IMG/VR virus record: IMGVR_UViG_3300032116_014939 | Coordinates: 124,001 to 188,000 of that record | Origin: a virus | Length of the DNA: 64,000 nucleotides | Reading direction: 5' to 3' (one strand) | Shown here: in pieces, positions 1-9,124 of the stretch | Layout of the letters: each line of letters starts with the position of its first letter | How positions within the stretch are numbered: position 1 is the stretch's first letter | Notes under the pieces: model-generated | Told to the model about the DNA's origin: nothing | The model's input: the letters and a program-made list of their open reading frames with translations, nothing else | The model's database searches: none | Program-made: the position numbers and the translations under genes

Positions 1-806
1 TGATTCTTTAAAACAGAAATTTTTGTTCTGATAGCATAAGATACTGTTCTACCATTTTTAGTTGCCGTAATGTGATTAATACCAGCATTTTTCTGATTAC
101 CAAACAAGAATACAAGAGCCGATGCCAACCAAAGAGCCTCACCACCTTTTGCCTTAATTGTTGGTTGTCCAAATGGATTGTCAGGTAATTCAACCCACGG
201 TTGATTAACTACCACTAGTGTATTTGTATATGGATAGTCTTCTTTACGAGATTTGGTAATACGAGCTTGGATACCCATACCAATCTTATCTGCTAATACA
301 GATGCGTTATGTTGTTTACCACCTTTACCATCAAAGGTCATCTTACAAGGAACTGAACCAACAGAATCCCAAAGGAAACAAAGAGAATAAGGAATATTAC
401 CTTTTTCTTGTTCGTCTAATAATTCGTTGATGTAGTCTGTAACCTGTTCGATGTAATCAAAATTATCATTAAAAATAAATTGTCCGTCCCACTCACCGTC
501 AACCATCTCAGCCTTAAGACCAAGTTCTACTGCGTGGTTCCAACTCCATTTTTTCTCGGTGATAATGAAAACAGGCAAATGCCCCTTCTGCTGAGTAGAC
601 ACAGCGGCTTTGACAAGCGCGGTCGTTTTTGAAGAGTTCGAGTGACCCAAGAACATGTTGATGTTACCCAAAGCAGGGCCAGGTAAACCGCAACTATTAT
701 GGAAAGCTTCACCGACTTCATAAAAGTCTGTTTCTTTATATTTTGTCTTGGTTGAATATTTGTCTTTGATTGCATCTAACGAAAATTCTTTTTTCTTTAT
801 TGCCAT
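1..806 (-). CDS. uvsX: UvsX/RecA-like recombinase (3' part outside window)
   Basis: Strand-exchange recombinase of the RecA/UvsX family, acting in recombination-dependent replication and repair with the gp32-like protein encoded just upstream. The reading frame opens at the ATG at 804-806 (MAIKKKEFSLDAI) and runs off the left edge, leaving about 268 residues. Visible motifs are a Walker A, GHSNSSKTT (about residues 54-62), a Walker B-like LCFLWDSVGS (about 142-151), and a stretch rich in Gly/Lys (KGGKQHNAS) as in RecA loop regions. The usual Gly before the Walker A Lys is Ser, a relaxation also seen in T4 UvsX. It follows gp32 on the same strand, separated by a long hairpin. Identification is from motifs and gene order; the C-terminus cannot be judged. 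Confidence 0.9.
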   Translation of the reverse strand, partial: MAIKKKEFSLDAIKDKYSTKTKYKETDFYEVGEAFHNSCGLPGPALGNINMFLGHSNSSKTTALVKAAVSTQQKGHLPVFIITEKKWSWNHAVELGLKAEMVDGEWDGQFIFNDNFDYIEQVTDYINELLDEQEKGNIPYSLCFLWDSVGSVPCKMTFDGKGGKQHNASVLADKIGMGIQARITKSRKEDYPYTNTLVVVNQPWVELPDNPFGQPTIKAKGGEALWLASALVFLFGNQKNAGINHITATKNGRTVSYAIRTKISVLKN

Positions 807-847
807 AAATGTCTATGCGTTTAAATTGTTTGTTGTTTAAAAATAGC

Positions 848-886
848 AAAGGTTGGACACTTTGTGTATATTAGTGTCCAACCTTT
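848..886 (-). terminator. Long hairpin between gp32-like gene and uvsX (terminator or attenuator)
   Basis: A 13-bp perfect inverted repeat (848-860 pairing with 874-886) encloses a 13-nt loop. In the minus-strand transcript the stem ends in CCTTT and is followed by GCTATTTTT, a broken U-run. It lies right after the gp32-like stop codon, so it would either end most gp32 transcripts, lowering uvsX expression relative to the abundant ssDNA-binding protein, or protect the mRNA 3' end. On the plus strand there is no U-run. Confidence 0.65.
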
Positions 887-892
887 TATAAA

Positions 893-1732
893 TTAGAATG
901 GTAAATCACCATCCGGCTCAGCCTCAGCCTGTGGGTCAACATATGAACCACCGATAGTACCTTCATCAGATGAACTATCACCGTAAACATATTTACCTAA
1001 ATCAGATGACCATCTTGGAGTTTCTCCACGAGCAATTGCCTCCAAGTACTCAACAGGTTTTTTAGAGTAAACATCTGCCCAAGTAAGTGGGTCTTCAATC
1101 CATGACTTAGCCGTTTCAGCATCTGTGTGAACAGGTGATGGGTCGTCATGCATAACTGTTTGAATAACTGTATAAGTTGCCCCTTTTGGAGTCTTAGCCT
1201 TTGTTAACTCAATGATAAGGTCACGTCCATTAACAGGGTCAGTGATATCACCTTTAGCTTTCCAAATCGGAATAATTTTGTCAAGGATACCTTCGTTCTT
1301 GTAATTGTGTTTAAAACGCCAGAACTTAACTCCGTCCGCTTCATTATCACGGTCAATTACTTTAACGATGTAAAATTTACGAGGTTTGTAAGACTTTGCG
1401 AGTTCTTTATCAGACTCTTTACCTGTTGACATTAATTCATCATGAATTTCAGTCAAAGGTGAACGCTCGTTGTCGTTCTTTCCTGGGTCATAGATTTTAT
1501 TCCATTTACCCTCAACTTGTACTTCGTGATACCATACTTCTTTGAAAGGTGATGACCCATCAGGTGTAGGTAGAATACGAAGACGTTTCTGTCCTGAGTT
1601 CTCATTTTGCGTTAAAATTGCTGCAAAATATTTTTTCATTCTGTCTTCTTGAGACATTTTGTTTGCAGAGTTACCTCCACTTTTCGCTTTTTCGTACTGA
1701 GCGAGTACAGCATCTAAGGAATTTGTCGCCAT
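893..1732 (-). CDS. 32: gp32-like single-stranded DNA-binding protein
   Basis: Coats ssDNA at the replication fork and in recombination, partnering UvsX and the DNA polymerase. The 279-aa length is close to T4 gp32 (301 aa). The N-terminal part (MATNSLDAVLAQYEK) is helical. The core contains RLRILPTPDGSSPFKEVWYHE and DPxxxxxxxRSPLTEIHDEL-type segments typical of marine gp32 homologues. The C-terminal 30 residues are acidic (DSSSDEG...) and end in DGDLPF, very like the protein-recruiting tip of bacterial SSB (DDDIPF). There is no cysteine in the whole protein, so the T4 zinc site is missing. It has its own Bacteroidota-type promoter (1762-1793) and no late motif, consistent with early expression. 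Confidence 0.85.
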   Translation of the reverse strand: MATNSLDAVLAQYEKAKSGGNSANKMSQEDRMKKYFAAILTQNENSGQKRLRILPTPDGSSPFKEVWYHEVQVEGKWNKIYDPGKNDNERSPLTEIHDELMSTGKESDKELAKSYKPRKFYIVKVIDRDNEADGVKFWRFKHNYKNEGILDKIIPIWKAKGDITDPVNGRDLIIELTKAKTPKGATYTVIQTVMHDDPSPVHTDAETAKSWIEDPLTWADVYSKKPVEYLEAIARGETPRWSSDLGKYVYGDSSSDEGTIGGSYVDPQAEAEPDGDLPF

Positions 1733-1761
1733 TTTGTGTATATAATTTATTAGTTAATATT

Positions 1762-1793
1762 CAAGTATAAGTGTGTCAGCCGTGATAATCAAA
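1762..1793 (-). promoter_or_regulatory. Bacteroidota-type promoter of the gp32-like gene
   Basis: On the minus strand TTTG (1790-1793) is followed by a 20-nt spacer and TATACTTG (1762-1769), a 7/8 match to the Bacteroidota -7 box TAnnTTTG. The start codon is about 30 nt downstream. Confidence 0.55.
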
Positions 1794-1801
1794 TTTGAAA
1801 T

Positions 1802-2467
1802 TTAGAATTTCAAAGGTTTGTATTGTGTTTCTTCTCCGTAATCGTTAAAAGTTGTTTTAATTTCTGAAGGAGTGAAATCTTCAACTTCATCAGTTGTTAA
1901 AATATATTCATTTTTTCCTGATTTTTCAATATCTTCTTGTTTGTCAACAAAAAAATCAGTTAATTTTTGATTAAATGGCCCTGAGTCTAAACTTCTTAAT
2001 TCAAGTTTTTCTTGTGGAGTTTTTTCTCTGTATTTTTCAATCTTAGCCTCGATATCATTTAATTTAGTAAAAATATTTTCCATATTACTTAACTTACTTT
2101 CTAAATCAGTTAATTGATTAAATAAGTTATTAAAATATTCTTCTTGTTTTGTTTCAATATTTTGTTGTGATTTTACTAAATCAGTAATTTCTAATTCTTC
2201 AGTTTCAGAAGATTCCCCTTCATCACCTACTTTTTCAACATCAGGGTCATTTGCAACATCAATAGGTTGAGCATCCGCCGGTGGAGGTGTCACTCCCGCT
2301 TCAGGTGCCGGTGGTAAAGCTCCAGCGTCAGGTGCTGCAGGTGCCGCCAATGGGTCTTCACCAGGTACAGGTGGTAATCCCGCTTCTTGTTCGGTGATAT
2401 AATTATTAATCTTATTATATCTTTTTAATTCTTCCAAAATTGTTTCTGAAATTCCCATTTTAACCAT
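1802..2467 (-). CDS. Acidic Pro/Ala-rich protein with coiled coil, probable virion or core protein
   Basis: Not recognised by family. The 221 aa divide into an amphipathic N-terminus (ISETILEELKRYNKINNYITEQE), a Pro/Ala/Asp-rich linker (about residues 30-75), an acidic stretch, a predicted coiled coil (about 95-150, QQNIETKQEEYFNNLFNQ...), and a C-terminal segment ending YKPLKF. The N-terminus contains ILE and ITE tripeptides of the (L/I)-x-E type discussed for other proteins here. Two starts are possible: ATG at 2467 overlaps the upstream gene by 8 nt, and ATG at 2458 follows its stop directly. The second looks more natural. A structural or scaffold-like role is only inferred from composition and from its place downstream of the hub. 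Confidence 0.7.
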   Translation of the reverse strand: MVKMGISETILEELKRYNKINNYITEQEAGLPPVPGEDPLAAPAAPDAGALPPAPEAGVTPPPADAQPIDVANDPDVEKVGDEGESSETEELEITDLVKSQQNIETKQEEYFNNLFNQLTDLESKLSNMENIFTKLNDIEAKIEKYREKTPQEKLELRSLDSGPFNQKLTDFFVDKQEDIEKSGKNEYILTTDEVEDFTPSEIKTTFNDYGEETQYKPLKF

Positions 2468-2684
2468 TTAATAATTGTTTGAAACCTTGAGTTGTTTCTA
2501 CGTTTATTTTTTTATTAGTATTAAGAGTATTATTAACTCTCTCAATTAAACCATCTTTCATTCTGATTGTATAACAATCACCAGTATCTAAATCACACAC
2601 CTCTTTAAAACCATTTCCTTTGTCAGTTTCAGTAATTCTTGTACTCTTACCTAAGTATCTGTCTAAAATTTGTTTAGTGTTCAT
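2460..2684 (-). CDS. Small hypothetical protein
   Basis: A 74-aa protein of unknown function (MNTKQILDRYLGKSTRITE...). A pair of cysteines lies in VCDLDTGDCYTIRMKDG, a short beta-hairpin-like segment. No membrane segment or signal peptide is visible. It is the first gene after a late-type TATTTATA motif (13 nt before the ATG) and is coupled to the next gene by overlap, so it is probably co-expressed late with the virion genes. Confidence 0.65.
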   Translation of the reverse strand: MNTKQILDRYLGKSTRITETDKGNGFKEVCDLDTGDCYTIRMKDGLIERVNNTLNTNKKINVETTQGFKQLLNG

Positions 2685-2697
2685 AATATTATTTTAT

Positions 2698-2705
2698 TAT
2701 AAATA
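2698..2705 (-). promoter_or_regulatory. Candidate late motif TATTTATA
   Basis: Sense-strand TATTTATA, 13 nt before the ATG at 2684; it could drive the two small genes downstream. Confidence 0.45.
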
Positions 2706-2721
2706 TTCGTCAATAATGAAA

Positions 2722-5700
2722 TTACTCACTAATAGGAATAATACTTTGGTAAATATCAAATCCTTTTTTAATTTTACTTAACAGTTTTTGATAATTTTCG
2801 TTATTGGTTTGTATATAGTCATTAAAAATTGTTGGAGTATTAACTACTTTATTATAAGGGAAATATTCTATCCAAAATTTTGAAAATTCATTTGCAAACG
2901 TATCTTTGTTTATTATATCATTTACGTTATTATTAATGTAATCAGGGTATGCCGCAATCATAAAATCATATAAACTGTTTTCTCTTTCAAAGACTGCATA
3001 TGTTTGTGTATATTGGCTGGTGTTAGTTAAACACATGAAATTTGAAGTAATATAGTTTTTAAGTTCACCATGGTAATCGTAATCTAATGTTACTCCCGCG
3101 ATATTATTACCAAAAAACTGCAAACGATTTGTTGTTTCATTTATAGATAATCCTGATTCAATCCAACAACTAATAAAAATACAAAGTCGAACTTTATCAG
3201 TTGTAGGCAATACTTTAATTGCCGAAACAATAACATCAACACCTTCATTTTTAGTAAGCCCTGTGTATTTTGTATAATTAGAGTAAGCTTCATCTTTATT
3301 ACAATTTGGGGTATTAGACATTATTTTACCACCAATTATAGAATTAGTTATACTATTTTTTATTTGTACAGAATTGTTTGGTATACCTGTAGTAGACCCA
3401 CCTTGATTTTTAAATGTACTACCTAAATTAGTTAATAATTGTTTTTTAATTGTTTGGAAAAGTGTATCCACTTTTGGTAATGTAGCAACCGCCTGTCTTG
3501 TACCCGTAAATGATGTTGTAAAATCATCTAATCCTATACTATGGTTCACTTCAGTAATAAAATAAGACCCTGCAAATAATGGTATATTTCTTAAAACAAA
3601 ATACATTGATGGTTGAATCATTACGTTACCCATTGATTCAACAGACGCAGCGTAACTTCTAGTTTTATAAATGTTATATAAACTAACACTTTGTGTTGAT
3701 GTTTGAATTCCAGCACTTGAGTTAGCTAAATTATACTCAGCCATTAAGGATTCACTTGTTGCCTTACCTAAATCCTGACTTACATTTATTTTTTTGAAAA
3801 CTCCTTGATTTTGTAATTCAAAGTCAACCGCAAAACCAACTATTCTATTTTCTAAAGAAAAGTTTCTTTTTTGAGACGCATCAACCCCAACAGAATTTTC
3901 AGCACATATTGTAATATCTAAACCATCATCTTTATATCCATTAAGTTTGGATTTGTTATCCGTTTGTTGTGAAGGTTTATCAACAAATATATTTAACATT
4001 TTTGGTTTTGAGCTTTGATAATCAACAGTATCAAATGTTCCAAATAAATTGTTCGCAAATTCATTTGGTTCAGTATTTTTTGAAGTATCATCCTGTCCAG
4101 TTGGAGTTTGTCTTCCATAAAAATTAATGTATGATGGCATTAAAAAACTAACAAAATTATGGTCTTTTATTATTGAACCGACAACTGTAAAAACGTTTGA
4201 TTTAAGATTTGCACCTTTTAAATACGAATTAACTTTTGTAATATCAACAAATATATCACCAACATTTCTATTTGCTCTGTCAACAAATAAATAATCTTTA
4301 AATAAAGGAGCGTCAGAGTTTTCATCAATTTTTGTATAATCATTTCCAGCAATCCATTTATCATTAATTGCTTTAAACATATCATATAATTCAACTTTAC
4401 TTTGAAACCCTTCTAAAACCGAATCAATTTTTTCAGTATTTGTATTACCACCACCTAATTTTTTTTGTAAAGATGTGATAAAATTTGTGAAAGTTTCACC
4501 CGATAAATTATCAGTAATATTTAAATAAGTGTCTATTTTATTTTTAAAAACATCAATATTTCCAGAATTACCCAAAATTGATGTTGTTCCATACATTTTA
4601 ATTAAATTTCTAAATAATTTAATATTATCAACTGTAAAACCTATATTGAAAACTCTAAAGAAGTTAGTTAAATAATTTTCAGAAGCGTCGTAGTTTAATC
4701 CATCAATTGTTGAAAATCCGACATAAAGTTCCATAGTATTCCACTCGTTTGGATATAGAGCCTTTGATTCACTATAAGTTATACCAAAGTTAGTCGGCAC
4801 TGAATTTGGCGTTATCTCATAGTTTGGGATATTATATCGATTTACTATTTCAGGAGACGGATTTGATGAGAGTATATTAAACAAATTTTTATCAAACCCA
4901 GTCGGATTTCCTCGTTTAATTAAAATATCGTATTGTAACGAGTTTGTTATTGTTGTACTAACATCATAACTTTGTGAAATGGCAATACTTTTAACAATTT
5001 CGTTATAGTTAACTCCAATAATATTCTCAGATTTTTCATTATAGAATGTTATTTTTTTAAGTATTGACTCAAAAGAATAAACACTTGAACTTCCCTGATT
5101 TGCAAATTTTAAAAATTCAATTTCAAAATTATTTAATTCTTCAGTATCAAAAACAGAAAATAATTCTTCAATGTTTGAATAAATAAATTCAGAAAATAAT
5201 TCAAAACTTACTTGTTCTTGTTTATCGGAATAAACTTTTTTAAGATATTCATTATAACTAGATTTTCTAATTGGTGTTGTATTAAAATACCCATAGTTAG
5301 GTGCTCCCCAAAATAACCTTACCGAACCGTTATGAATACTTGGATTGTTTGAAAGTGAGATTATGTTATTATTATTGCCGTCAAAACATTCTTTTTTAAT
5401 TTGATTAGTTGTTGTACCAAAAGAAGGACATATTGTATAAGACTCCTCACCTTCCGAATTACTAACTTTAATTAAAACAGTCCAAGTTTTTAAATTAATG
5501 TTTGAAGATTGGATATTTGATTGGTCAGCATTAAATAAAATAATTTCTCGGTTATCAAGTGCGGTTTGTAATGCGTTTTGTATATCTAATGAAGTTGTGA
5601 CTGAGTTTGGGTTATATAAATAAGAACCATTATGTAAAAAATAAAAATCATTTACCAGTTTTGGATAAAATCCAATATGATAATTTATTGATGATGTTTG

Positions 5701-8700
5701 GGTATTTTCTAATGTAATTGATGTTGTATTAAATGTTTCTGAAGACAAAACATAAGTAGTTGATGCCAAATTGTTAATCGGGTCAAAATTATTTAAATAA
5801 TTAAAATTAGTCCAAATAGGTGTAATATAATCAGTCCCATCATTAACATAATTTTTATATCGGTTCCAAATTGAACCTAATTTCAAAATCCAAAAGTATG
5901 GTAACCTATGAACACCACCAAATTTCTTTAAACCAGCAAAAATAAAATCAGAATATGTATTTAAATTATTTTCAAATGACAAATATCTTTCTTTTAATGT
6001 TGATAAAGGTAAACTGTTTAAGAAAAGATAAGACGCTTCTAAATAGGCACTACTTTGACCATTTAAAGTTGCGTTAATACCTTTTTGTATTGCGTTAATA
6101 AAATAAGGTGTATTAAGAATTGAAGTTGTTTGTTTATTGGTTAATTCAGAGTCAATGTAATTAATAAACCCTTCTGTCGGTAAAAATTCTGTAGATTTTC
6201 TATTATTATAAAAAGTTTGTAAATCAACAGGTAGTGTTATTTCATTAGACCTCCAATTATAATCAGTATATGGTCGTAGTTTTGTTTTATTACCATTAGT
6301 ACCGACAACTGAAGAGTCTTCAAAATTTGTAACTTTTTTAAAGTATGTGTTATAATAAATTGAAAACTCTGTTGAGTTTATGTTTTTAAACTTTGTATTA
6401 TTTTGTCCCGCAGCTAAATTAGCGTAATTCCAATTTGAATCAATATATGGATATGTATCAGTAAAACTAATGTCATTATGGACATTAGAATTTAAATAAT
6501 TTACCATGTATTTTTCTTTGTCATTGGTTATTTGAATTGTTGGTAAATCTTCAAATAAAATTTTATTCGGATTTTCATTAACTTCTCTTTTTAAATAATC
6601 AGTTACAAAATACCCTTGTGAATAAATTGAATAATCCTGTTGTAAATTAACAAGTTCAGAAAAATAAGAATCTTTAGTAAAGTTCGATGTTTTAAAAAGA
6701 AAATTTAATCTTGGTGAATTTTCTCGATTACCCGAATTTAAAGCGTTAAATACATTCAGACTTTCTGTTTCAGCTAAGTAGTTTAATATATTTTGATTAG
6801 TTGAACTGTCATTATTTTTTTGAAATCCGTTATATTGTGTTATTGTTTGAATTCTTTCCCAAACTTCATATAAAAATTTACTTTCAGTTAAATTACTATA
6901 TGGCTCATTACTTGGTAACGTATCAAACCCTGAAATTAAAATTCGATTAATACCTTCATTAGTCGGTGTTGGTGGGATTGGGGGTATTTCTCTTTGTAAA
7001 TAACCTTTTAAAAACTCTTCGACAAACTCGACTTCAGGCCAAATAGTATAATTATTTCCTTTAGTTATCGATATAACTGAATTATCGCCAGGATATTGTA
7101 TTTCAAATTTCACTTGACCATCAATATTTTTTTCAACTACAAATTGAGGCCAAGGATATACAGGTGATAACTGTGATGCAGAATCATTTTTAGTTACTAA
7201 CTTTTTTATTTCACTGTTTCTAACATCAAATGCTTTTTTATGAACATCTTGCATTAATCTTAAAAAGGCCTCTGCAGATGCCATGATAACCGCAACTACA
7301 TTTCTTATTGTTGGTGAAAATCCTAATCCACTTGTTGTTTGTATAAAACTTGATAATTCTTTAGTAAGTTTATCTTCAATTAATGTTTTTTTATCATTTA
7401 ATATTTTATCTAACTCATATGTTAAATCTAAAAATCTACTTGCCCCATCAAATTGAAATAAAAATCCAACTTCACTTTCTTTAAAAATATTTTTTAAATT
7501 ATCAATCTCATTGACAATTGATGTGACTTGGTCTTGATTTACTGTTTCCACATTATTTCTTTGTTTATATGTTTCAACATAATCAATATTAGTATCATCA
7601 GTTCTTATATTTTGAATATCTATTGGGTTTTCAATTTTATATTCACCTGAACCAAAAGTTGTATTATTTTTTAAATTTTCATTATTTTGTGTAATAATTG
7701 ATTGTAATTTAGAATATTGGGAATCAATATCACTGATTGCAACTGTATCTAATTTTTGAAAATTTGATAACTTATAAGTGTAGATTTTATATCTGACATT
7801 ATTGATTGGGTTTGAAATAAAGAAATTCGTAGCATCTAAATTTAGATTAAACCACGAAGTAGTAAAATTATAAATTTCTCCACGATATTGTGTTAAATCT
7901 TGTGAGTATGTATCAATATCATTAAGCGGTGTTAGATTTGATTGACCAAATTTTGCTAAACTATAATTGATAAAATTATCCAATTTTGTTGATAACTGTT
8001 GTACCGTTAATTCGGGGAAATCTTTCGGAATTAATCCTAAGTTTTTATAATCAGTATAAACATCTCTAATCTTTTCATACCCAAGTTGAGTTATTTGTTG
8101 GGTATTAGTTTGTGTTTGATTTCCAGTATTTTCACCTTGTGACACATTAGTTCTTTTAAGATACATCTGTGGAACCGCAAAAAGTTCCGCCATTGTAATA
8201 TCGGTTAACACATTAAACTTATAACCAATCATTACCAAACTAATATCAAAATTACCTGTAGATGAATTAAATGAAGATGTAAATTTTTGTAAAATTAATG
8301 GGTATCTAACCGCCTTACCATAGTAACCTTTAAGTGTTAAATAAAATGTTGGGTATGGTAAATTAAAAAACGCAGAATATGGTGAATTTTCACCACTTTC
8401 AAATAGAGCTCTACCTTTAATATCTTCTAAATTTATTGTAATTGTTGGGATATAACTTAAACCTACTCGGTATGAAATCCCTTTTATTCCAAGAAGTTGA
8501 TTAGCAATTTGGTTTTGATTAGCAGTTGTGTCTTGTATTCCCGTCCATTCAGTAGTTAACGCACCTGTCCCTGTAGGATTTAAAAAATTCATACTTGCCA
8601 ATGAAACTGTTTTTACAGTGGTTTTGTCCGCCCCTGAAATTAGTCTACTTCTTGGTTCAAGGTCACACTCTAAATTAGCGTAATAAATTAAGTTTTCTTG

Positions 8701-8811
8701 TTTTATATTTCTATCTTCCGCATTACCATATTGGTTAGTAACCTTATTTGGGTTAATAACAAAAATGTTATCACATGTACTTGGAAAAACGTATATATTC
8801 TCACTGTCCAT
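2722..8811 (-). CDS. Giant baseplate/tail hub protein with C-terminal peptidoglycan hydrolase-like domain
   Basis: A 2029-aa structural protein. The N-terminal 230 residues hold segments such as ENSPYSAFFNLPYPTFYLTL and KGYYGKAVRYPL, typical of hub/central tail proteins of marine T4-like phages. Around residues 1720-1790 a segment with VMIQPSMYFVLRNIPLF and GSYFITEVNHSI recalls the C-terminal part of gp27/late-control-D hub proteins. The last 200 residues look like a GH73-type glucosaminidase: FISCWIESG (Glu near residue 1884), NNIAGV, then YAVFERENSLYDF, matching the E-S-G / NN..G / F..Y.S order of that family. I infer a hub that also carries the cell-wall-opening enzyme, as gp5 does in T4. 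It overlaps the LysM wedge gene upstream by 11 nt. Family homology of the middle 1400 residues is not evident. Confidence 0.65.
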   Translation of the reverse strand: MDSENIYVFPSTCDNIFVINPNKVTNQYGNAEDRNIKQENLIYYANLECDLEPRSRLISGADKTTVKTVSLASMNFLNPTGTGALTTEWTGIQDTTANQNQIANQLLGIKGISYRVGLSYIPTITINLEDIKGRALFESGENSPYSAFFNLPYPTFYLTLKGYYGKAVRYPLILQKFTSSFNSSTGNFDISLVMIGYKFNVLTDITMAELFAVPQMYLKRTNVSQGENTGNQTQTNTQQITQLGYEKIRDVYTDYKNLGLIPKDFPELTVQQLSTKLDNFINYSLAKFGQSNLTPLNDIDTYSQDLTQYRGEIYNFTTSWFNLNLDATNFFISNPINNVRYKIYTYKLSNFQKLDTVAISDIDSQYSKLQSIITQNNENLKNNTTFGSGEYKIENPIDIQNIRTDDTNIDYVETYKQRNNVETVNQDQVTSIVNEIDNLKNIFKESEVGFLFQFDGASRFLDLTYELDKILNDKKTLIEDKLTKELSSFIQTTSGLGFSPTIRNVVAVIMASAEAFLRLMQDVHKKAFDVRNSEIKKLVTKNDSASQLSPVYPWPQFVVEKNIDGQVKFEIQYPGDNSVISITKGNNYTIWPEVEFVEEFLKGYLQREIPPIPPTPTNEGINRILISGFDTLPSNEPYSNLTESKFLYEVWERIQTITQYNGFQKNNDSSTNQNILNYLAETESLNVFNALNSGNRENSPRLNFLFKTSNFTKDSYFSELVNLQQDYSIYSQGYFVTDYLKREVNENPNKILFEDLPTIQITNDKEKYMVNYLNSNVHNDISFTDTYPYIDSNWNYANLAAGQNNTKFKNINSTEFSIYYNTYFKKVTNFEDSSVVGTNGNKTKLRPYTDYNWRSNEITLPVDLQTFYNNRKSTEFLPTEGFINYIDSELTNKQTTSILNTPYFINAIQKGINATLNGQSSAYLEASYLFLNSLPLSTLKERYLSFENNLNTYSDFIFAGLKKFGGVHRLPYFWILKLGSIWNRYKNYVNDGTDYITPIWTNFNYLNNFDPINNLASTTYVLSSETFNTTSITLENTQTSSINYHIGFYPKLVNDFYFLHNGSYLYNPNSVTTSLDIQNALQTALDNREIILFNADQSNIQSSNINLKTWTVLIKVSNSEGEESYTICPSFGTTTNQIKKECFDGNNNNIISLSNNPSIHNGSVRLFWGAPNYGYFNTTPIRKSSYNEYLKKVYSDKQEQVSFELFSEFIYSNIEELFSVFDTEELNNFEIEFLKFANQGSSSVYSFESILKKITFYNEKSENIIGVNYNEIVKSIAISQSYDVSTTITNSLQYDILIKRGNPTGFDKNLFNILSSNPSPEIVNRYNIPNYEITPNSVPTNFGITYSESKALYPNEWNTMELYVGFSTIDGLNYDASENYLTNFFRVFNIGFTVDNIKLFRNLIKMYGTTSILGNSGNIDVFKNKIDTYLNITDNLSGETFTNFITSLQKKLGGGNTNTEKIDSVLEGFQSKVELYDMFKAINDKWIAGNDYTKIDENSDAPLFKDYLFVDRANRNVGDIFVDITKVNSYLKGANLKSNVFTVVGSIIKDHNFVSFLMPSYINFYGRQTPTGQDDTSKNTEPNEFANNLFGTFDTVDYQSSKPKMLNIFVDKPSQQTDNKSKLNGYKDDGLDITICAENSVGVDASQKRNFSLENRIVGFAVDFELQNQGVFKKINVSQDLGKATSESLMAEYNLANSSAGIQTSTQSVSLYNIYKTRSYAASVESMGNVMIQPSMYFVLRNIPLFAGSYFITEVNHSIGLDDFTTSFTGTRQAVATLPKVDTLFQTIKKQLLTNLGSTFKNQGGSTTGIPNNSVQIKNSITNSIIGGKIMSNTPNCNKDEAYSNYTKYTGLTKNEGVDVIVSAIKVLPTTDKVRLCIFISCWIESGLSINETTNRLQFFGNNIAGVTLDYDYHGELKNYITSNFMCLTNTSQYTQTYAVFERENSLYDFMIAAYPDYINNNVNDIINKDTFANEFSKFWIEYFPYNKVVNTPTIFNDYIQTNNENYQKLLSKIKKGFDIYQSIIPISE

Positions 8812-9124
8812 AATAATAGAAATATTCTTTCACTGCTGTTTTATAATCTAACAAAGAACTCAATAAAGGGAATGGTATATTCAGCACGGCATTATCAGGA
8901 ATATTTAATTCAGAACCACTATATTGTGGATTTGACTGTAATATCAACCAACCATAAAATGGTGAGTTATAATATAACTGAGAAACTTTATCTAATCTTG
9001 ATACCCCTAACTTATAGATGTATTTCTTATCAGTAGTTTTTAATGGAATATTAACAAAAGGGATATATGTAGTTGTTCCATCAACAGTAAAATTTTGGTA
9101 TCTATTGTAATATTCGTTAGCCAT
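8801..9124 (-). CDS. LysM-like baseplate wedge protein (gp53-type)
   Basis: A 107-aa protein whose core reads KLGVSRLDKVSQLYYNSPFYGWLILQ followed by NIPDNAVLNIPF. This is the pattern of T4 gp53 and tail protein X (short LysM-like fold: D.la..yYg.p.lWw.I...N ... I.pG..L.IP). In T4 such a protein joins baseplate wedges. It sits between two giant baseplate genes and overlaps both (TGATG at 9122-9126 and 11 nt at 8801-8811), implying translational coupling. Confident on fold, less on the exact T4 equivalent. Confidence 0.65.
   Translation of the reverse strand: MANEYYNRYQNFTVDGTTTYIPFVNIPLKTTDKKYIYKLGVSRLDKVSQLYYNSPFYGWLILQSNPQYSGSELNIPDNAVLNIPFPLLSSLLDYKTAVKEYFYYYGQ

Noticed and set aside
8698-9036. 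Plus-strand 112-codon open frame opposite the hub/LysM junction
   Set aside because: Low-complexity Ile/Ser/Tyr translation with no motif, fully antisense to better supported genes.
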